DNA of 64,000 bases from positions 1-64,000 of the forward strand of contig CALSFV010000160.1 of assembly GCA_943737045.1 (NCBI GenBank). The letters are read 5' to 3'. Origin of the DNA: Parapristionchus giblindavisi. Lineage: Eukaryota > Nematoda > Chromadorea > Rhabditida > Diplogasteridae. Under the pieces are notes generated by a model that saw only the letters and a list, made by a program, of their open reading frames with translations, was not told the DNA's origin and made no database searches. A program made the position numbers and the translations under genes. Positions 14,501-28,970 of this stretch are shown one piece after another; positions within the stretch are counted from its first letter, which is position 1, and every line of letters begins with the position of its first letter.

Positions 14501-17500
14501 AAACATCTTTATTCGGTATCGGTCAATCAATAATTCACTGTATTACCTTGTCGATTTTACATCGTTGTTGATCAATCAATATGACGCGTGAAGGACCTCA
14601 TACTTTTCGAAAGACTCGGTCTGAAACAGTAACTATATAATTAAATCCATTATATTCAACTTCAGCACAAATACAGTATCATAATACGATACAGTACTGA
14701 GAGAAGATCAAAGATTAAAATCACAACAACACGTAAACATCTTTATTCGGTATCGGTCAATCAATAATTCACTGTACTACCTTGTCGAGTTTACATCGTT
14801 GTTGATCAATCAATATGACGCGTGAAGGACCTCATACTTTTCGAAAGACTCGGTCTGAAACAGTAACTATATAATTAAATCCATTATATTCGTCTTCAGC
14901 ACAAATACAGTATCTTAATACGATACAGTTCTGAGAGAAGATCAAAGATCACAACAACACGTAAACATCTTTATTCGGTATCGGTCAATCAATAATTCAC
15001 TGTATTACCTTGTCGATTTTACATCGTTGTTGATCAATCAATATGATGCGTGAAGGACCTCATACTTGTCGAAAGACTCGGTTTGAAATAATAACTATAT
15101 AATTAAATCCATTATATTCGTCTTCAGCAGAAACACAGTATCATAATACGATACAGTACTGAGAGATCAAAGCTTAAAATCACAACAACACGTAAACATC
15201 TTTATTCGGTATCCGTCAATCAATAATTCACTCTATTACATTGTCGAGTTTACATCGCTGTTGATCAATCAATATGATGCGTAAAGGACCTCATACTTGT
15301 CGAAAGACTCGGTCTGAAACAATAACTATATAATTAAATCCATTATATTCAACTTCAGCACAAATACAGTATCATAATACGATACAGTACTGAGAGAAGA
15401 TCAAAGATTAAAATCACAACAACACGTAAACATCTTTATTCGGTATCGGTCAATCAATAATTCACTGTGCTACCTTGTCGAGTTTACATCGTTGTTGATC
15501 AATCAATATGATGCGTGAAGGACCTCATACTTGTCGAAAGACTCGGTTTGAAATAATAACTATATAATTAAATCCATTATATTCGTCTTCAGCAGAAATA
15601 CAGTATCATAATACGATACAGTACTGAGAGAAGATCAAAGATTAAAATCACAACAACACGTAAACATCTTTATTCGGTATCCGTCAATCAATAATTCACT
15701 GTATTACCTTGTCGATTTTACATCGTTGTTGATCAATCAATATGATGCGTGAAGGACCTCATACTTGTCGAAAGACTCGGTTTGAAATAATAACTATATA
15801 ATTAAATCCATTATATTCGTCTTCAGCAGAAATACAGTATCATAATACGATACAGTACTGAGAGAAGATCAAAGATTAAAATCACAACAACACGTAAACA
15901 TCGTTATTCGGTATCGGTCAATCAATAATTCACTGTACTACCTTGTCGAGTTTACATCGTTGTTGATCAATCAATATGACGCGTGAAGGACCTCATACTT
16001 TTCGAAAGACTCGGTCTGAAACAGTAACTATATAATTAAATCCATTATATTCGTCTTCAGCAGAAACACAGTATCATAATACGATACAGTACTGAGAGAT
16101 CAAAGCTTAAAATCACAACAACACGTAAACATCTTTATTCGGTATCCGTCAATCAATAATTCACTGTATTACCTTGTCGAGTTTACATCGTTGTTGATCA
16201 ATCAATATGACGCGTGAAGGACCTCATACTTTTCGAAAGACTCGGTCTGAAACAGTAACTATATAATTAAATCCATTATATTCGTCTTCAGCACAAATAC
16301 AGTATCTTAATACGATACAGTTCTGAGAGAAGATCAAAGATCACAACAACACGTAAACATCTTTATTCGGTATCGGTCAATCAATAATTCACTGTATTAC
16401 CTTGTCGATTTTACATCGTTGTTGATCAATCAATATGACGCGTGAAGGACCTCATACTTTTCGAAAGACTCGGTCTGAAACAGTAACTATATAATTAAAT
16501 CCATTATATTCAACTTCAGCACAAATACAGTATCATAATACGATACAGTACTGAGAGAAGATCAAAGATTAAAATCACAACAACACGTAAACATCTTTAT
16601 TCGGTATCGGTCAATCAATAATTCACTGTACTACCTTGTCGAGTTTACATCGTTGTTGATCAATCAATATGACGCGTGAAGGACCTCATACTTTTCGAAA
16701 GACTCGGTCTGAAACAGTAACTATATAATTAAATCCATTATATTCGTCTTCAGCACAAATACAGTATCTTAATACGATACAGTTCTGAGAGAAGATCAAA
16801 GATCACAACAACACGTAAACATCTTTATTCGGTATCGGTCAATCAATAATTCACTGTATTACCTTGTCGATTTTACATCGTTGTTGATCAATCAATATGA
16901 TGCGTGAAGGACCTCATACTTGTCGAAAGACTCGGTTTGAAATAATAACTATATAATTAAATCCATTATATTCGTCTTCAGCAGAAACACAGTATCATAA
17001 TACGATACAGTACTGAGAGATCAAAGCTTAAAATCACAACAACACGTAAACATCTTTATTCGGTATCCGTCAATCAATAATTCACTCTATTACATTGTCG
17101 AGTTTACATCGCTGTTGATCAATCAATATGATGCGTAAAGGACCTCATACTTGTCGAAAGACTCGGTCTGAAACAATAACTATATAATTAAATCCATTAT
17201 ATTCAACTTCAGCACAAATACAGTATCATAATACGATACAGTACTGAGAGAAGATCAAAGATTAAAATCACAACAACACGTAAACATCTTTATTCGGTAT
17301 CGGTCAATCAATAATTCACTGTGCTACCTTGTCGAGTTTACATCGTTGTTGATCAATCAATATGATGCGTGAAGGACCTCATACTTGTCGAAAGACTCGG
17401 TTTGAAATAATAACTATATAATTAAATCCATTATATTCGTCTTCAGCAGAAATACAGTATCATAATACGATACAGTACTGAGAGAAGATCAAAGATTAAA

Positions 17501-18720
17501 ATCACAACAACACGTAAACATCTTTATTCGGTATCCGTCAATCAATAATTCACTGTATTACCTTGTCGATTTTACATCGTTGTTGATCAATCAATATGAT
17601 GCGTGAAGGACCTCATACTTGTCGAAAGACTCGGTTTGAAATAATAACTATATAATGAAATCCATTATATTCGTCTTCAGCAGAAATACAGTATCATAAT
17701 ACGATACAGTACTGAGAGAAGATCAAAGATTAAAATCACAACAACACGTAAACATCTTTATTCGGTATCGGTCAATCAATAATTCACTGTACTACCTTGT
17801 CGAGTTTACATCGTTGTTGATCAATCAATATGACGCGTGAAGGACCTCATACTTTTCGATAGACTCGGTCTGAAACAGTAACTATATAATTAAATCCATT
17901 ATATTCGTCTTCAGCACAAATACAGTATCTTAATACGATACAGTTCTGAGAGAAGATCAAAGATCACAACAACACGTAAACATCTTTATTCGGTATCGGT
18001 CAATCAATAATTCACTGTATTACCTTGTCGATTTTACATCGTTGTTGATCAATCAATATGACGCGTGAAGGACCTCATACTTTTCGAAAGACTCGGTCTG
18101 AAACAGTAACTATATAATTAAATCCATTATATTCAACTTCAGCACAAATACAGTATCATAATACGATACAGTACTGAGAGAAGATCAAAGATTAAAATCA
18201 CAACAACACGTAAACATCTTTATTCGGTATCGGTCAATCAATAATTCACTGTACTACCTTGTCGAGTTTACATCGTTGTTGATCAATCAATATGATGCGT
18301 GAAGGACCTCATACTTGTCGAAAGACTCGGTTTGAAATAATAACTATATAATTAAATCCATTATATTCGTCTTCAGCAGAAACACAGTATCATAATACGA
18401 TACAGTACTGAGAGATCACAGCTTAAAATCACAACAACACGTAAACATCTTTATTCGGTATCCGTCAATCAATAATTCACTGTATTACCTTGTCGATTTT
18501 ACATCGTTGTTGATCAATCAATATGATGCGTGAAGGACCTCATACTTGTCGAAAGACTCGGTTTGAAATAATAACTATATAATTAAATCCATTATATTCG
18601 TCTTCAGCAGAAATACAGTATCATAATACGATACAGTACTGAGAGAAGATCAAAGATTAAAATCACAACAACACGTAAACATCTTTATTCGGTATCGGTC
18701 AATCAATAATTCACTGTACT
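8517..18720 (+). repeat. Super-repeat of 4,635 bp, about 2.2 copies
   Basis: Private or rare variants recur at exactly 4,635 bp: CACTATAC at 8,517 and 13,152 (partner at +4,635); TCACAGCTT at 9,146, 13,781 and 18,416; TGTGCTACC at 10,831 and 15,466, and at 12,685 and 17,320; CATCGTTATTCGG at about 11,267 and 15,902; CGATAGACTCGG at 13,221 and 17,856. The unit is about 20 monomers. Shorter periods of 1,854 bp are nested in it. Register is lost shortly after 18,720, where the second copy switches to another monomer type. Confidence 0.85.
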
Positions 18721-21700
18721 ACCTTGTCGATTTTACATCGTTGTTGATCAATCAATATGATGCGTGAAGGACCTCATACTTGTCGAAAGACTCGGTTTGA
18801 AATAATAACTATATAATTAAATCCATTATATTCGTCTTCAGCAGAAACACAGTATCATAATACGATACAGTACTGAGAGATCAAAGCTTAAAATCACAAC
18901 AACACGTAAACATCTTTATTCGGTATCCGTCAATCAATAATTCACTCTATTACATTGTCGAGTTTACATCGCTGTTGATCAATCAATATGATGCGTAAAG
19001 GACCTCATACTTGTCGAAAGACTCGGTCTGAAACAATAACTATATAATTAAATCCATTATATTCAACTTCAGCACAAATACAGTATCATAATACGATACA
19101 GTACTGAGAGAAGATCAAAGATTAAAATCACAACAACACGTAAACATCTTTATTCGGTATCGGTCAATCAATAATTCACTGTGCTACCTTGTCGAGTTTA
19201 CATCGTTGTTGATCAATCAATATGACGCGTGAAGGACCTCATACTTTTCGATAGACTCGGTCTGAAACAGTAACTATATAATTAAATCCATTATATTCGT
19301 CTTCAGCACAAATACAGTATCTTAATACGATACAGTTCTGAGAGAAGATCAAAGATCACAACAACACGTAAACATCTTTATTCGGTATCGGTCAATCAAT
19401 AATTCACTGTATTACCTTGTCGATTTTACATCGTTGTTGATCAATCAATATGACGCGTGAAGGACCTCATACTTTTCGAAAGACTCGGTCTGAAACAGTA
19501 ACTATATAATTAAATCCATTATATTCAACTTCAGCACAAATACAGTATCATAATACGATACAGTACTGAGAGAAGATCAAAGATTAAAATCACAACAACA
19601 CGTAAACATCTTTATTCGGTATCGGTCAATCAATAATTCACTGTACTACCTTGTCGAGTTTACATCGTTGTTGATCAATCAATATGATGCGTGAAGGACC
19701 TCATACTTGTCGAAAGACTCGGTTTGAAATAATAACTATATAATTAAATCCATTATATTCGTCTTCAGCAGAAACACAGTATCATAATACGATACAGTAC
19801 TGAGAGATCACAGCTTAAAATCACAACAACACGTAAACATCTTTATTCGGTATCCGTCAATCAATAATTCACTGTATTACCTTGTCGATTTTACATCGTT
19901 GTTGATCAATCAATATGATGCGTGAAGGACCTCATACTTGTCGAAAGACTCGGTTTGAAATAATAACTATATAATTAAATCCATTATATTCGTCTTCAGC
20001 AGAAATACAGTATCATAATACGATACAGTACTGAGAGAAGATCAAAGATTAAAATCACAACAACACGTAAACATCTTTATTCGGTATCGGTCAATCAATA
20101 ATTCACTGTACTACCTTGTCGATTTTACATCGTTGTTGATCAATCAATATGATGCGTGAAGGACCTCATACTTGTCGAAAGACTCGGTTTGAAATAATAA
20201 CTATATAATTAAATCCATTATATTCGTCTTCAGCAGAAACACAGTATCATAATACGATACAGTACTGAGAGATCAAAGCTTAAAATCACAACAACACGTA
20301 AACATCTTTATTCGGTATCCGTCAATCAATAATTCACTCTATTACATTGTCGAGTTTACATCGCTGTTGATCAATCAATATGATGCGTAAAGGACCTCAT
20401 ACTTGTCGAAAGACTCGGTCTGAAACAATAACTATATAATTAAATCCATTATATTCAACTTCAGCACAAATACAGTATCATAATACGATACAGTACTGAG
20501 AGAAGATCAAAGATTAAAATCACAACAACACGTAAACATCTTTATTCGGTATCGGTCAATCAATAATTCACTGTGCTACCTTGTCGAGTTTACATCGTTG
20601 TTGATCAATCAATATGATGCGTGAAGGACCTCATACTTGTCGAAAGACTCGGTTTGAAATAATAACTATATAATTAAATCCATTATATTCGTCTTCAGCA
20701 GAAATACAGTATCATAATACGATACAGTACTGAGAGAAGATCAAAGATTAAAATCACAACAACACGTAAACATCTTTATTCGGTATCCGTCAATCAATAA
20801 TTCACTGTATTACCTTGTCGATTTTACATCGTTGTTGATCAATCAATATGATGCGTGAAGGACCTCATACTTGTCGAAAGACTCGGTTTGAAATAATAAC
20901 TATATAATGAAATCCATTATATTCGTCTTCAGCAGAAATACAGTATCATAATACGATACAGTACTGAGAGAAGATCAAAGATTAAAATCACAACAACACG
21001 TAAACATCTTTATTCGGTATCGGTCAATCAATAATTCACTGTACTACCTTGTCGAGTTTACATCGTTGTTGATCAATCAATATGACGCGTGAAGGACCTC
21101 ATACTTTTCGATAGACTCGGTCTGAAACAGTAACTATATAATTAAATCCATTATATTCGTCTTCAGCACAAATACAGTATCTTAATACGATACAGTTCTG
21201 AGAGAAGATCAAAGATCACAACAACACGTAAACATCTTTATTCGGTATCGGTCAATCAATAATTCACTGTATTACCTTGTCGATTTTACATCGTTGTTGA
21301 TCAATCAATATGACGCGTGAAGGACCTCATACTTTTCGAAAGACTCGGTCTGAAACAGTAACTATATAATTAAATCCATTATATTCAACTTCAGCACAAA
21401 TACAGTATCATAATACGATACAGTACTGAGAGAAGATCAAAGATTAAAATCACAACAACACGTAAACATCTTTATTCGGTATCGGTCAATCAATAATTCA
21501 CTGTACTACCTTGTCGAGTTTACATCGTTGTTGATCAATCAATATGATGCGTGAAGGACCTCATACTTGTCGAAAGACTCGGTTTGAAATAATAACTATA
21601 TAATTAAATCCATTATATTCGTCTTCAGCAGAAACACAGTATCATAATACGATACAGTACTGAGAGATCACAGCTTAAAATCACAACAACACGTAAACAT

Positions 21701-24700
21701 CTTTATTCGGTATCCGTCAATCAATAATTCACTGTATTACCTTGTCGATTTTACATCGTTGTTGATCAATCAATATGATGCGTGAAGGACCTCATACTTG
21801 TCGAAAGACTCGGTTTGAAATAATAACTATATAATTAAATCCATTATATTCGTCTTCAGCAGAAATACAGTATCATAATACGATACAGTACTGAGAGAAG
21901 ATCAAAGATTAAAATCACAACAACACGTAAACATCTTTATTCGGTATCGGTCAATCAATAATTCACTGTACTACCTTGTCGAGTTTACATCGTTGTTGAT
22001 CAATCAATATGACGCGTGAAGGACCTCATACTTTTCGAAAGACTCGGTCTGAAACAGTAACTATATAATTAAATCCATTATATTCGTCTTCAGCAGAAAC
22101 ACAGTATCATAATACGATACAGTACTGAGAGATCAAAGCTTAAAATCACAACAACACGTAAACATCTTTATTCGGTATCCGTCAATCAATAATTCACTGT
22201 ATTACCTTGTCGAGTTTACATCGTTGTTGATCAATCAATATGACGCGTGAAGGACCTCATACTTTTCGAAAGACTCGGTCTGAAACAGTAACTATATAAT
22301 TAAATCCATTATATTCGTCTTCAGCACAAATACAGTATCTTAATACGATACAGTTCTGAGAGAAGATCAAAGATCACAACAACACGTAAACATCTTTATT
22401 CGGTATCGGTCAATCAATAATTCACTGTATTACCTTGTCGATTTTACATCGTTGTTGATCAATCAATATGACGCGTGAAGGACCTCATACTTTTCGAAAG
22501 ACTCGGTCTGAAACAGTAACTATATAATTAAATCCATTATATTCAACTTCAGCACAAATACAGTATCATAATACGATACAGTACTGAGAGAAGATCAAAG
22601 ATTAAAATCACAACAACACGTAAACATCTTTATTCGGTATCGGTCAATCAATAATTCACTGTACTACCTTGTCGAGTTTACATCGTTGTTGATCAATCAA
22701 TATGACGCGTGAAGGACCTCATACTTTTCGAAAGACTCGGTCTGAAACAGTAACTATATAATTAAATCCATTATATTCGTCTTCAGCACAAATACAGTAT
22801 CTTAATACGATACAGTTCTGAGAGAAGATCAAAGATCACAACAACACGTAAACATCTTTATTCGGTATCGGTCAATCAATAATTCACTGTATTACCTTGT
22901 CGATTTTACATCGTTGTTGATCAATCAATATGACGCGTGAAGGACCTCATACTTTTCGAAAGACTCGGTCTGAAACAGTAACTATATAATTAAATCCATT
23001 ATATTCAACTTCAGCACAAATACAGTATCATAATACGATACAGTACTGAGAGAAGATCAAAGATTAAAATCACAACAACACGTAAACATCTTTATTCGGT
23101 ATCGGTCAATCAATAATTCACTGTACTACCTTGTCGAGTTTACATCGTTGTTGATCAATCAATATGATGCGTGAAGGACCTCATACTTGTCGAAAGACTC
23201 GGTTTGAAATAATAACTATATAATTAAATCCATTATATTCGTCTTCAGCAGAAACACAGTATCATAATACGATACAGTACTGAGAGATCACAGCTTAAAA
23301 TCACAACAACACGTAAACATCTTTATTCGGTATCCGTCAATCAATAATTCACTGTATTACCTTGTCGATTTTACATCGTTGTTGATCAATCAATATGATG
23401 CGTGAAGGACCTCATACTTGTCGAAAGACTCGGTTTGAAATAATAACTATATAATTAAATCCATTATATTCGTCTTCAGCAGAAATACAGTATCATAATA
23501 CGATACAGTACTGAGAGAAGATCAAAGATTAAAATCACAACAACACGTAAACATCTTTATTCGGTATCGGTCAATCAATAATTCACTGTACTACCTTGTC
23601 GAGTTTACATCGTTGTTGATCAATCAATATGACGCGTGAAGGACCTCATACTTTTCGAAAGACTCGGTCTGAAACAGTAACTATATAATTAAATCCATTA
23701 TATTCGTCTTCAGCAGAAACACAGTATCATAATACGATACAGTACTGAGAGATCAAAGCTTAAAATCACAACAACACGTAAACATCTTTATTCGGTATCC
23801 GTCAATCAATAATTCACTGTATTACCTTGTCGAGTTTACATCGTTGTTGATCAATCAATATGACGCGTGAAGGACCTCATACTTTTCGAAAGACTCGGTC
23901 TGAAACAGTAACTATATAATTAAATCCATTATATTCGTCTTCAGCACAAATACAGTATCTTAATACGATACAGTTCTGAGAGAAGATCAAAGATCACAAC
24001 AACACGTAAACATCTTTATTCGGTATCGGTCAATCAATAATTCACTGTATTACCTTGTCGATTTTACATCGTTGTTGATCAATCAATATGACGCGTGAAG
24101 GACCTCATACTTTTCGAAAGACTCGGTCTGAAACAGTAACTATATAATTAAATCCATTATATTCAACTTCAGCACAAATACAGTATCATAATACGATACA
24201 GTACTGAGAGAAGATCAAAGATTAAAATCACAACAACACGTAAACATCTTTATTCGGTATCGGTCAATCAATAATTCACTGTACTACCTTGTCGAGTTTA
24301 CATCGTTGTTGATCAATCAATATGACGCGTGAAGGACCTCATACTTTTCGAAAGACTCGGTCTGAAACAGTAACTATATAATTAAATCCATTATATTCGT
24401 CTTCAGCACAAATACAGTATCTTAATACGATATAGTTCTGAGAGAAGATCAAAGATCACAACAACACGTAAACATCTTTATTCGGTATCGGTCAATCAAT
24501 AATTCACTGTATTACCTTGTCGATTTTACATCGTTGTTGATCAATCAATATGATGCGTGAAGGACCTCATACTTGTCGAAAGACTCGGTTTGAAATAATA
24601 ACTATATAATTAAATCCATTATATTCGTCTTCAGCAGAAACACAGTATCATAATACGATACAGTACTGAGAGATCAAAGCTTAAAATCACAACAACACGT

Positions 24701-27700
24701 AAACATCTTTATTCGGTATCCGTCAATCAATAATTCACTCTATTACATTGTCGAGTTTACATCGCTGTTGATCAATCAATATGATGCGTAAAGGACCTCA
24801 TACTTGTCGAAAGACTCGGTCTGAAACAATAACTATATAATTAAATCCATTATATTCAACTTCAGCACAAATACAGTATCATAATACGATACAGTACTGA
24901 GAGAAGATCAAAGATTAAAATCACAACAACACGTAAACATCTTTATTCGGTATCGGTCAATCAATGATTCACTGTACTACCTTGTCGAGTTTACATCGTT
25001 GTTGATCAATCAATATGACGCGTGAAGGACCTCATACTTTTCGAAAGACTCGGTCTGAAACAGTAACTATATAATTAAATCCATTATATTCGTCTTCAGC
25101 AGAAACACAGTATCATAATACGATACAGTACTGAGAGATCAAAGCTTAAAATCACAACAACACGTAAACATCTTTATTCGGTATCCGTCAATCAATGATT
25201 CACTGTACTACCTTGTCGAGTTTACATCGTTGTTGATCAATCAATATGACGCGTGAAGGACCTCATACTTTTCGAAAGACTCGGTCTGAAACAGTAACTA
25301 TATAATTAAATCCATTATATTCGTCTTCAGCACAAATACAGTATCTTAATACGATACAGTTCTGAGAGAAGATCAAAGATCACAACAACACGTAAACATC
25401 TTTATTCGGTATCGGTCAATCAATAATTCACTGTATTACCTTGTCGATTTTACATCGTTGTTGATCAATCAATATGACGCGTGAAGGACCTCATACTTTT
25501 CGAAAGACTCGGTCTGAAACAGTAACTATATAATTAAATCCATTATATTCAACTTCAGCACAAATACAGTATCATAATACGATACAGTACTGAGAGAAGA
25601 TCAAAGATTAAAATCACAACAACACGTAAACATCTTTATTCGGTATCGGTCAATCAATAATTCACTGTACTACCTTGTCGAGTTTACATCGTTGTTGATC
25701 AATCAATATGACGCGTGAAGGACCTCATACTTTTCGAAAGACTCGGTCTGAAACAGTAACTATATAATTAAATCCATTATATTCGTCTTCAGCACAAATA
25801 CAGTATCTTAATACGATATAGTTCTGAGAGAAGATCAAAGATCACAACAACACGTAAACATCTTTATTCGGTATCGGTCAATCAATAATTCACTGTATTA
25901 CCTTGTCGATTTTACATCGTTGTTGATCAATCAATATGATGCGTGAAGGACCTCATACTTGTCGAAAGACTCGGTTTGAAATAATAACTATATAATTAAA
26001 TCCATTATATTCGTCTTCAGCAGAAACACAGTATCATAATACGATACAGTACTGAGAGATCAAAGCTTAAAATCACAACAACACGTAAACATCTTTATTC
26101 GGTATCCGTCAATCAATAATTCACTCTATTACATTGTCGAGTTTACATCGCTGTTGATCAATCAATATGATGCGTAAAGGACCTCATACTTGTCGAAAGA
26201 CTCGGTCTGAAACAATAACTATATAATTAAATCCATTATATTCAACTTCAGCACAAATACAGTATCATAATACGATACAGTACTGAGAGAAGATCAAAGA
26301 TTAAAATCACAACAACACGTAAACATCTTTATTCGGTATCGGTCAATCAATGATTCACTGTACTACCTTGTCGAGTTTACATCGTTGTTGATCAATCAAT
26401 ATGACGCGTGAAGGACCTCATATTTTTCGAAAGACTCGGTCTGAAACAGTAACTATATAATTAAATCCATTATATTCGTCTTCAGCAGAAACACAGTATC
26501 ATAATACGATACAGTACTGAGAGATCAAAGCTTAAAATCACAACAACACGTAAACATCTTTATTCGGTATCCGTCAATCAATAATTCACTGTATTACCTT
26601 GTCGATTTTACATCGTTGTTGATCAATCAATATGATGCGTGAAGGACCTCATACTTGTCGAAAGACTCGGTTTGAAATAATAACTATATAATTAAATCCA
26701 TTATATTCGTCTTCAGCAGAAATACAGTATCATAATACGATACAGTACTGAGAGAAGATCAAAGATTAAAATCACAACAACACGTAAACATCTTTATTCG
26801 GTATCGGTCAATCAATAATTCACTGTACTACCTTGTCGAGTTTACATCGTTGTTGATCAATCAATATGACGCGTGAAGGACCTCATACTTTTCGAAAGAC
26901 TCGGTCTGAAACAGTAACTATATAATTAAATCCATTATATTCGTCTTCAGCACAAATACAGTATCTTAATACGATACAGTTCTGAGAGAAGATCAAAGAT
27001 CACAACAACACGTAAACATCTTTATTCGGTATCGGTCAATCAATAATTCACTGTATTACCTTGTCGATTTTACATCGTTGTTGATCAATCAATATGACGC
27101 GTGAAGGACCTCATACTTTTCGAAAGACTCGGTCTGAAACAGTAACTATATAATTAAATCCATTATATTCAACTTCAGCACAAATACAGTATCATAATAC
27201 GATACAGTACTGAGAGAAGATCAAAGATTAAAATCACAACAACACGTAAACATCTTTATTCGGTATCGGTCAATCAATAATTCACTGTACTACCTTGTCG
27301 AGTTTACATCGTTGTTGATCAATCAATATGATGCGTGAAGGACCTCATACTTGTCGAAAGACTCGGTTTGAAATAATAACTATATAATTAAATCCATTAT
27401 ATTCGTCTTCAGCAGAAACACAGTATCATAATACGATACAGTACTGAGAGATCACAGCTTAAAATCACAACAACACGTAAACATCTTTATTCGGTATCCG
27501 TCAATCAATAATTCACTGTATTACCTTGTCGATTTTACATCGTTGTTGATCAATCAATATGATGCGTGAAGGACCTCATACTTGTCGAAAGACTCGGTTT
27601 GAAATAATAACTATATAATTAAATCCATTATATTCGTCTTCAGCAGAAATACAGTATCATAATACGATACAGTACTGAGAGAAGATCAAAGATTAAAATC

Positions 27701-28970
27701 ACAACAACACGTAAACATCTTTATTCGGTATCGGTCAATCAATAATTCACTGTACTACCTTGTCGAGTTTACATCGTTGTTGATCAATCAATATGACGCG
27801 TGAAGGACCTCATACTTTTCGAAAGACTCGGTCTGAAACAGTAACTATGTAATTAAATCCATTATATTCGTCTTCAGCAGAAACACAGTATCATAATACG
27901 ATACAGTACTGAGAGATCAAAGCTTAAAATCACAACAACACGTAAACATCTTTATTCGGTATCCGTCAATCAATAATTCACTGTATTACCTTGTCGATTT
28001 TACATCGTTGTTGATCAATCAATATGATGCGTGAAGGACCTCATACTTGTCGAAAGACTCGGTTTGAAATAATAACTATATAATTAAATCCATTATATTC
28101 GTCTTCAGCAGAAATACAGTATCATAATACGATACAGTACTGAGAGATCAAAGCTTAAAATCACAACAACACGTAAACATCTTTATTCGGTATCCGTCAA
28201 TCAATAATTCACTGTATTACCTTGTCGAGTTTACATCGTTGTTGATCAATCAATATGACGCGTGAAGGACCTCATACTTTTCGAAAGACTCGGTCTGAAA
28301 CAGTAACTATATAATTAAATCCATTATATTCGTCTTCAGCACAAATACAGTATCTTAATACGATACAGTTCTGAGAGAAGATCAAAGATCACAACAACAC
28401 GTAAACATCTTTATTCGGTATCGGTCAATCAATAATTCACTGTATTACCTTGTCGATTTTACATCGTTGTTGATCAATCAATATGACGCGTGAAGGACCT
28501 CATACTTTTCGAAAGACTCGGTCTGAAACAGTAACTATATAATTAAATCCATTATATTCAACTTCAGCACAAATACAGTATCATAATACGATACAGTACT
28601 GAGAGAAGATCAAAGATTAAAATCACAACAACACGTAAACATCTTTATTCGGTATCGGTCAATCAATAATTCACTGTATTACCTTGTCGAGTTTACATCG
28701 TTGTTGATCAATCAATATGACGCGTGAAGGACCTCATACTTTTCGAAAGACTCGGTCTGAAACAGTAACTATATAATTAAATCCATTATATTCGTCTTCA
28801 GCACAAATACAGTATCTTAATACGATACAGTTCTGAGAGAAGATCAAAGATCACAACAACACGTAAACATCTTTATTCGGTATCGGTCAATCAATAATTC
28901 ACTGTATTACCTTGTCGATTTTACATCGTTGTTGATCAATCAATATGATGCGTGAAGGACCTCATACTTT
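18721..28970 (+). repeat. Satellite mosaic with 1.39- and 1.86-kb blocks
   Basis: Forward satellite of the same monomer types. CGATAGACTCGG recurs at 17,856, 19,248 and 21,108 (steps of 1,392 and 1,860 bp). TGTGCTACC recurs at 17,320, 19,180 and 20,572 (1,860 and 1,392 bp). A GATATAGTTCTG variant marks two copies at 24,431 and 25,817 (1,386 bp). These are six- and eight-monomer blocks. No other feature is visible in this stretch. Confidence 0.85.
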
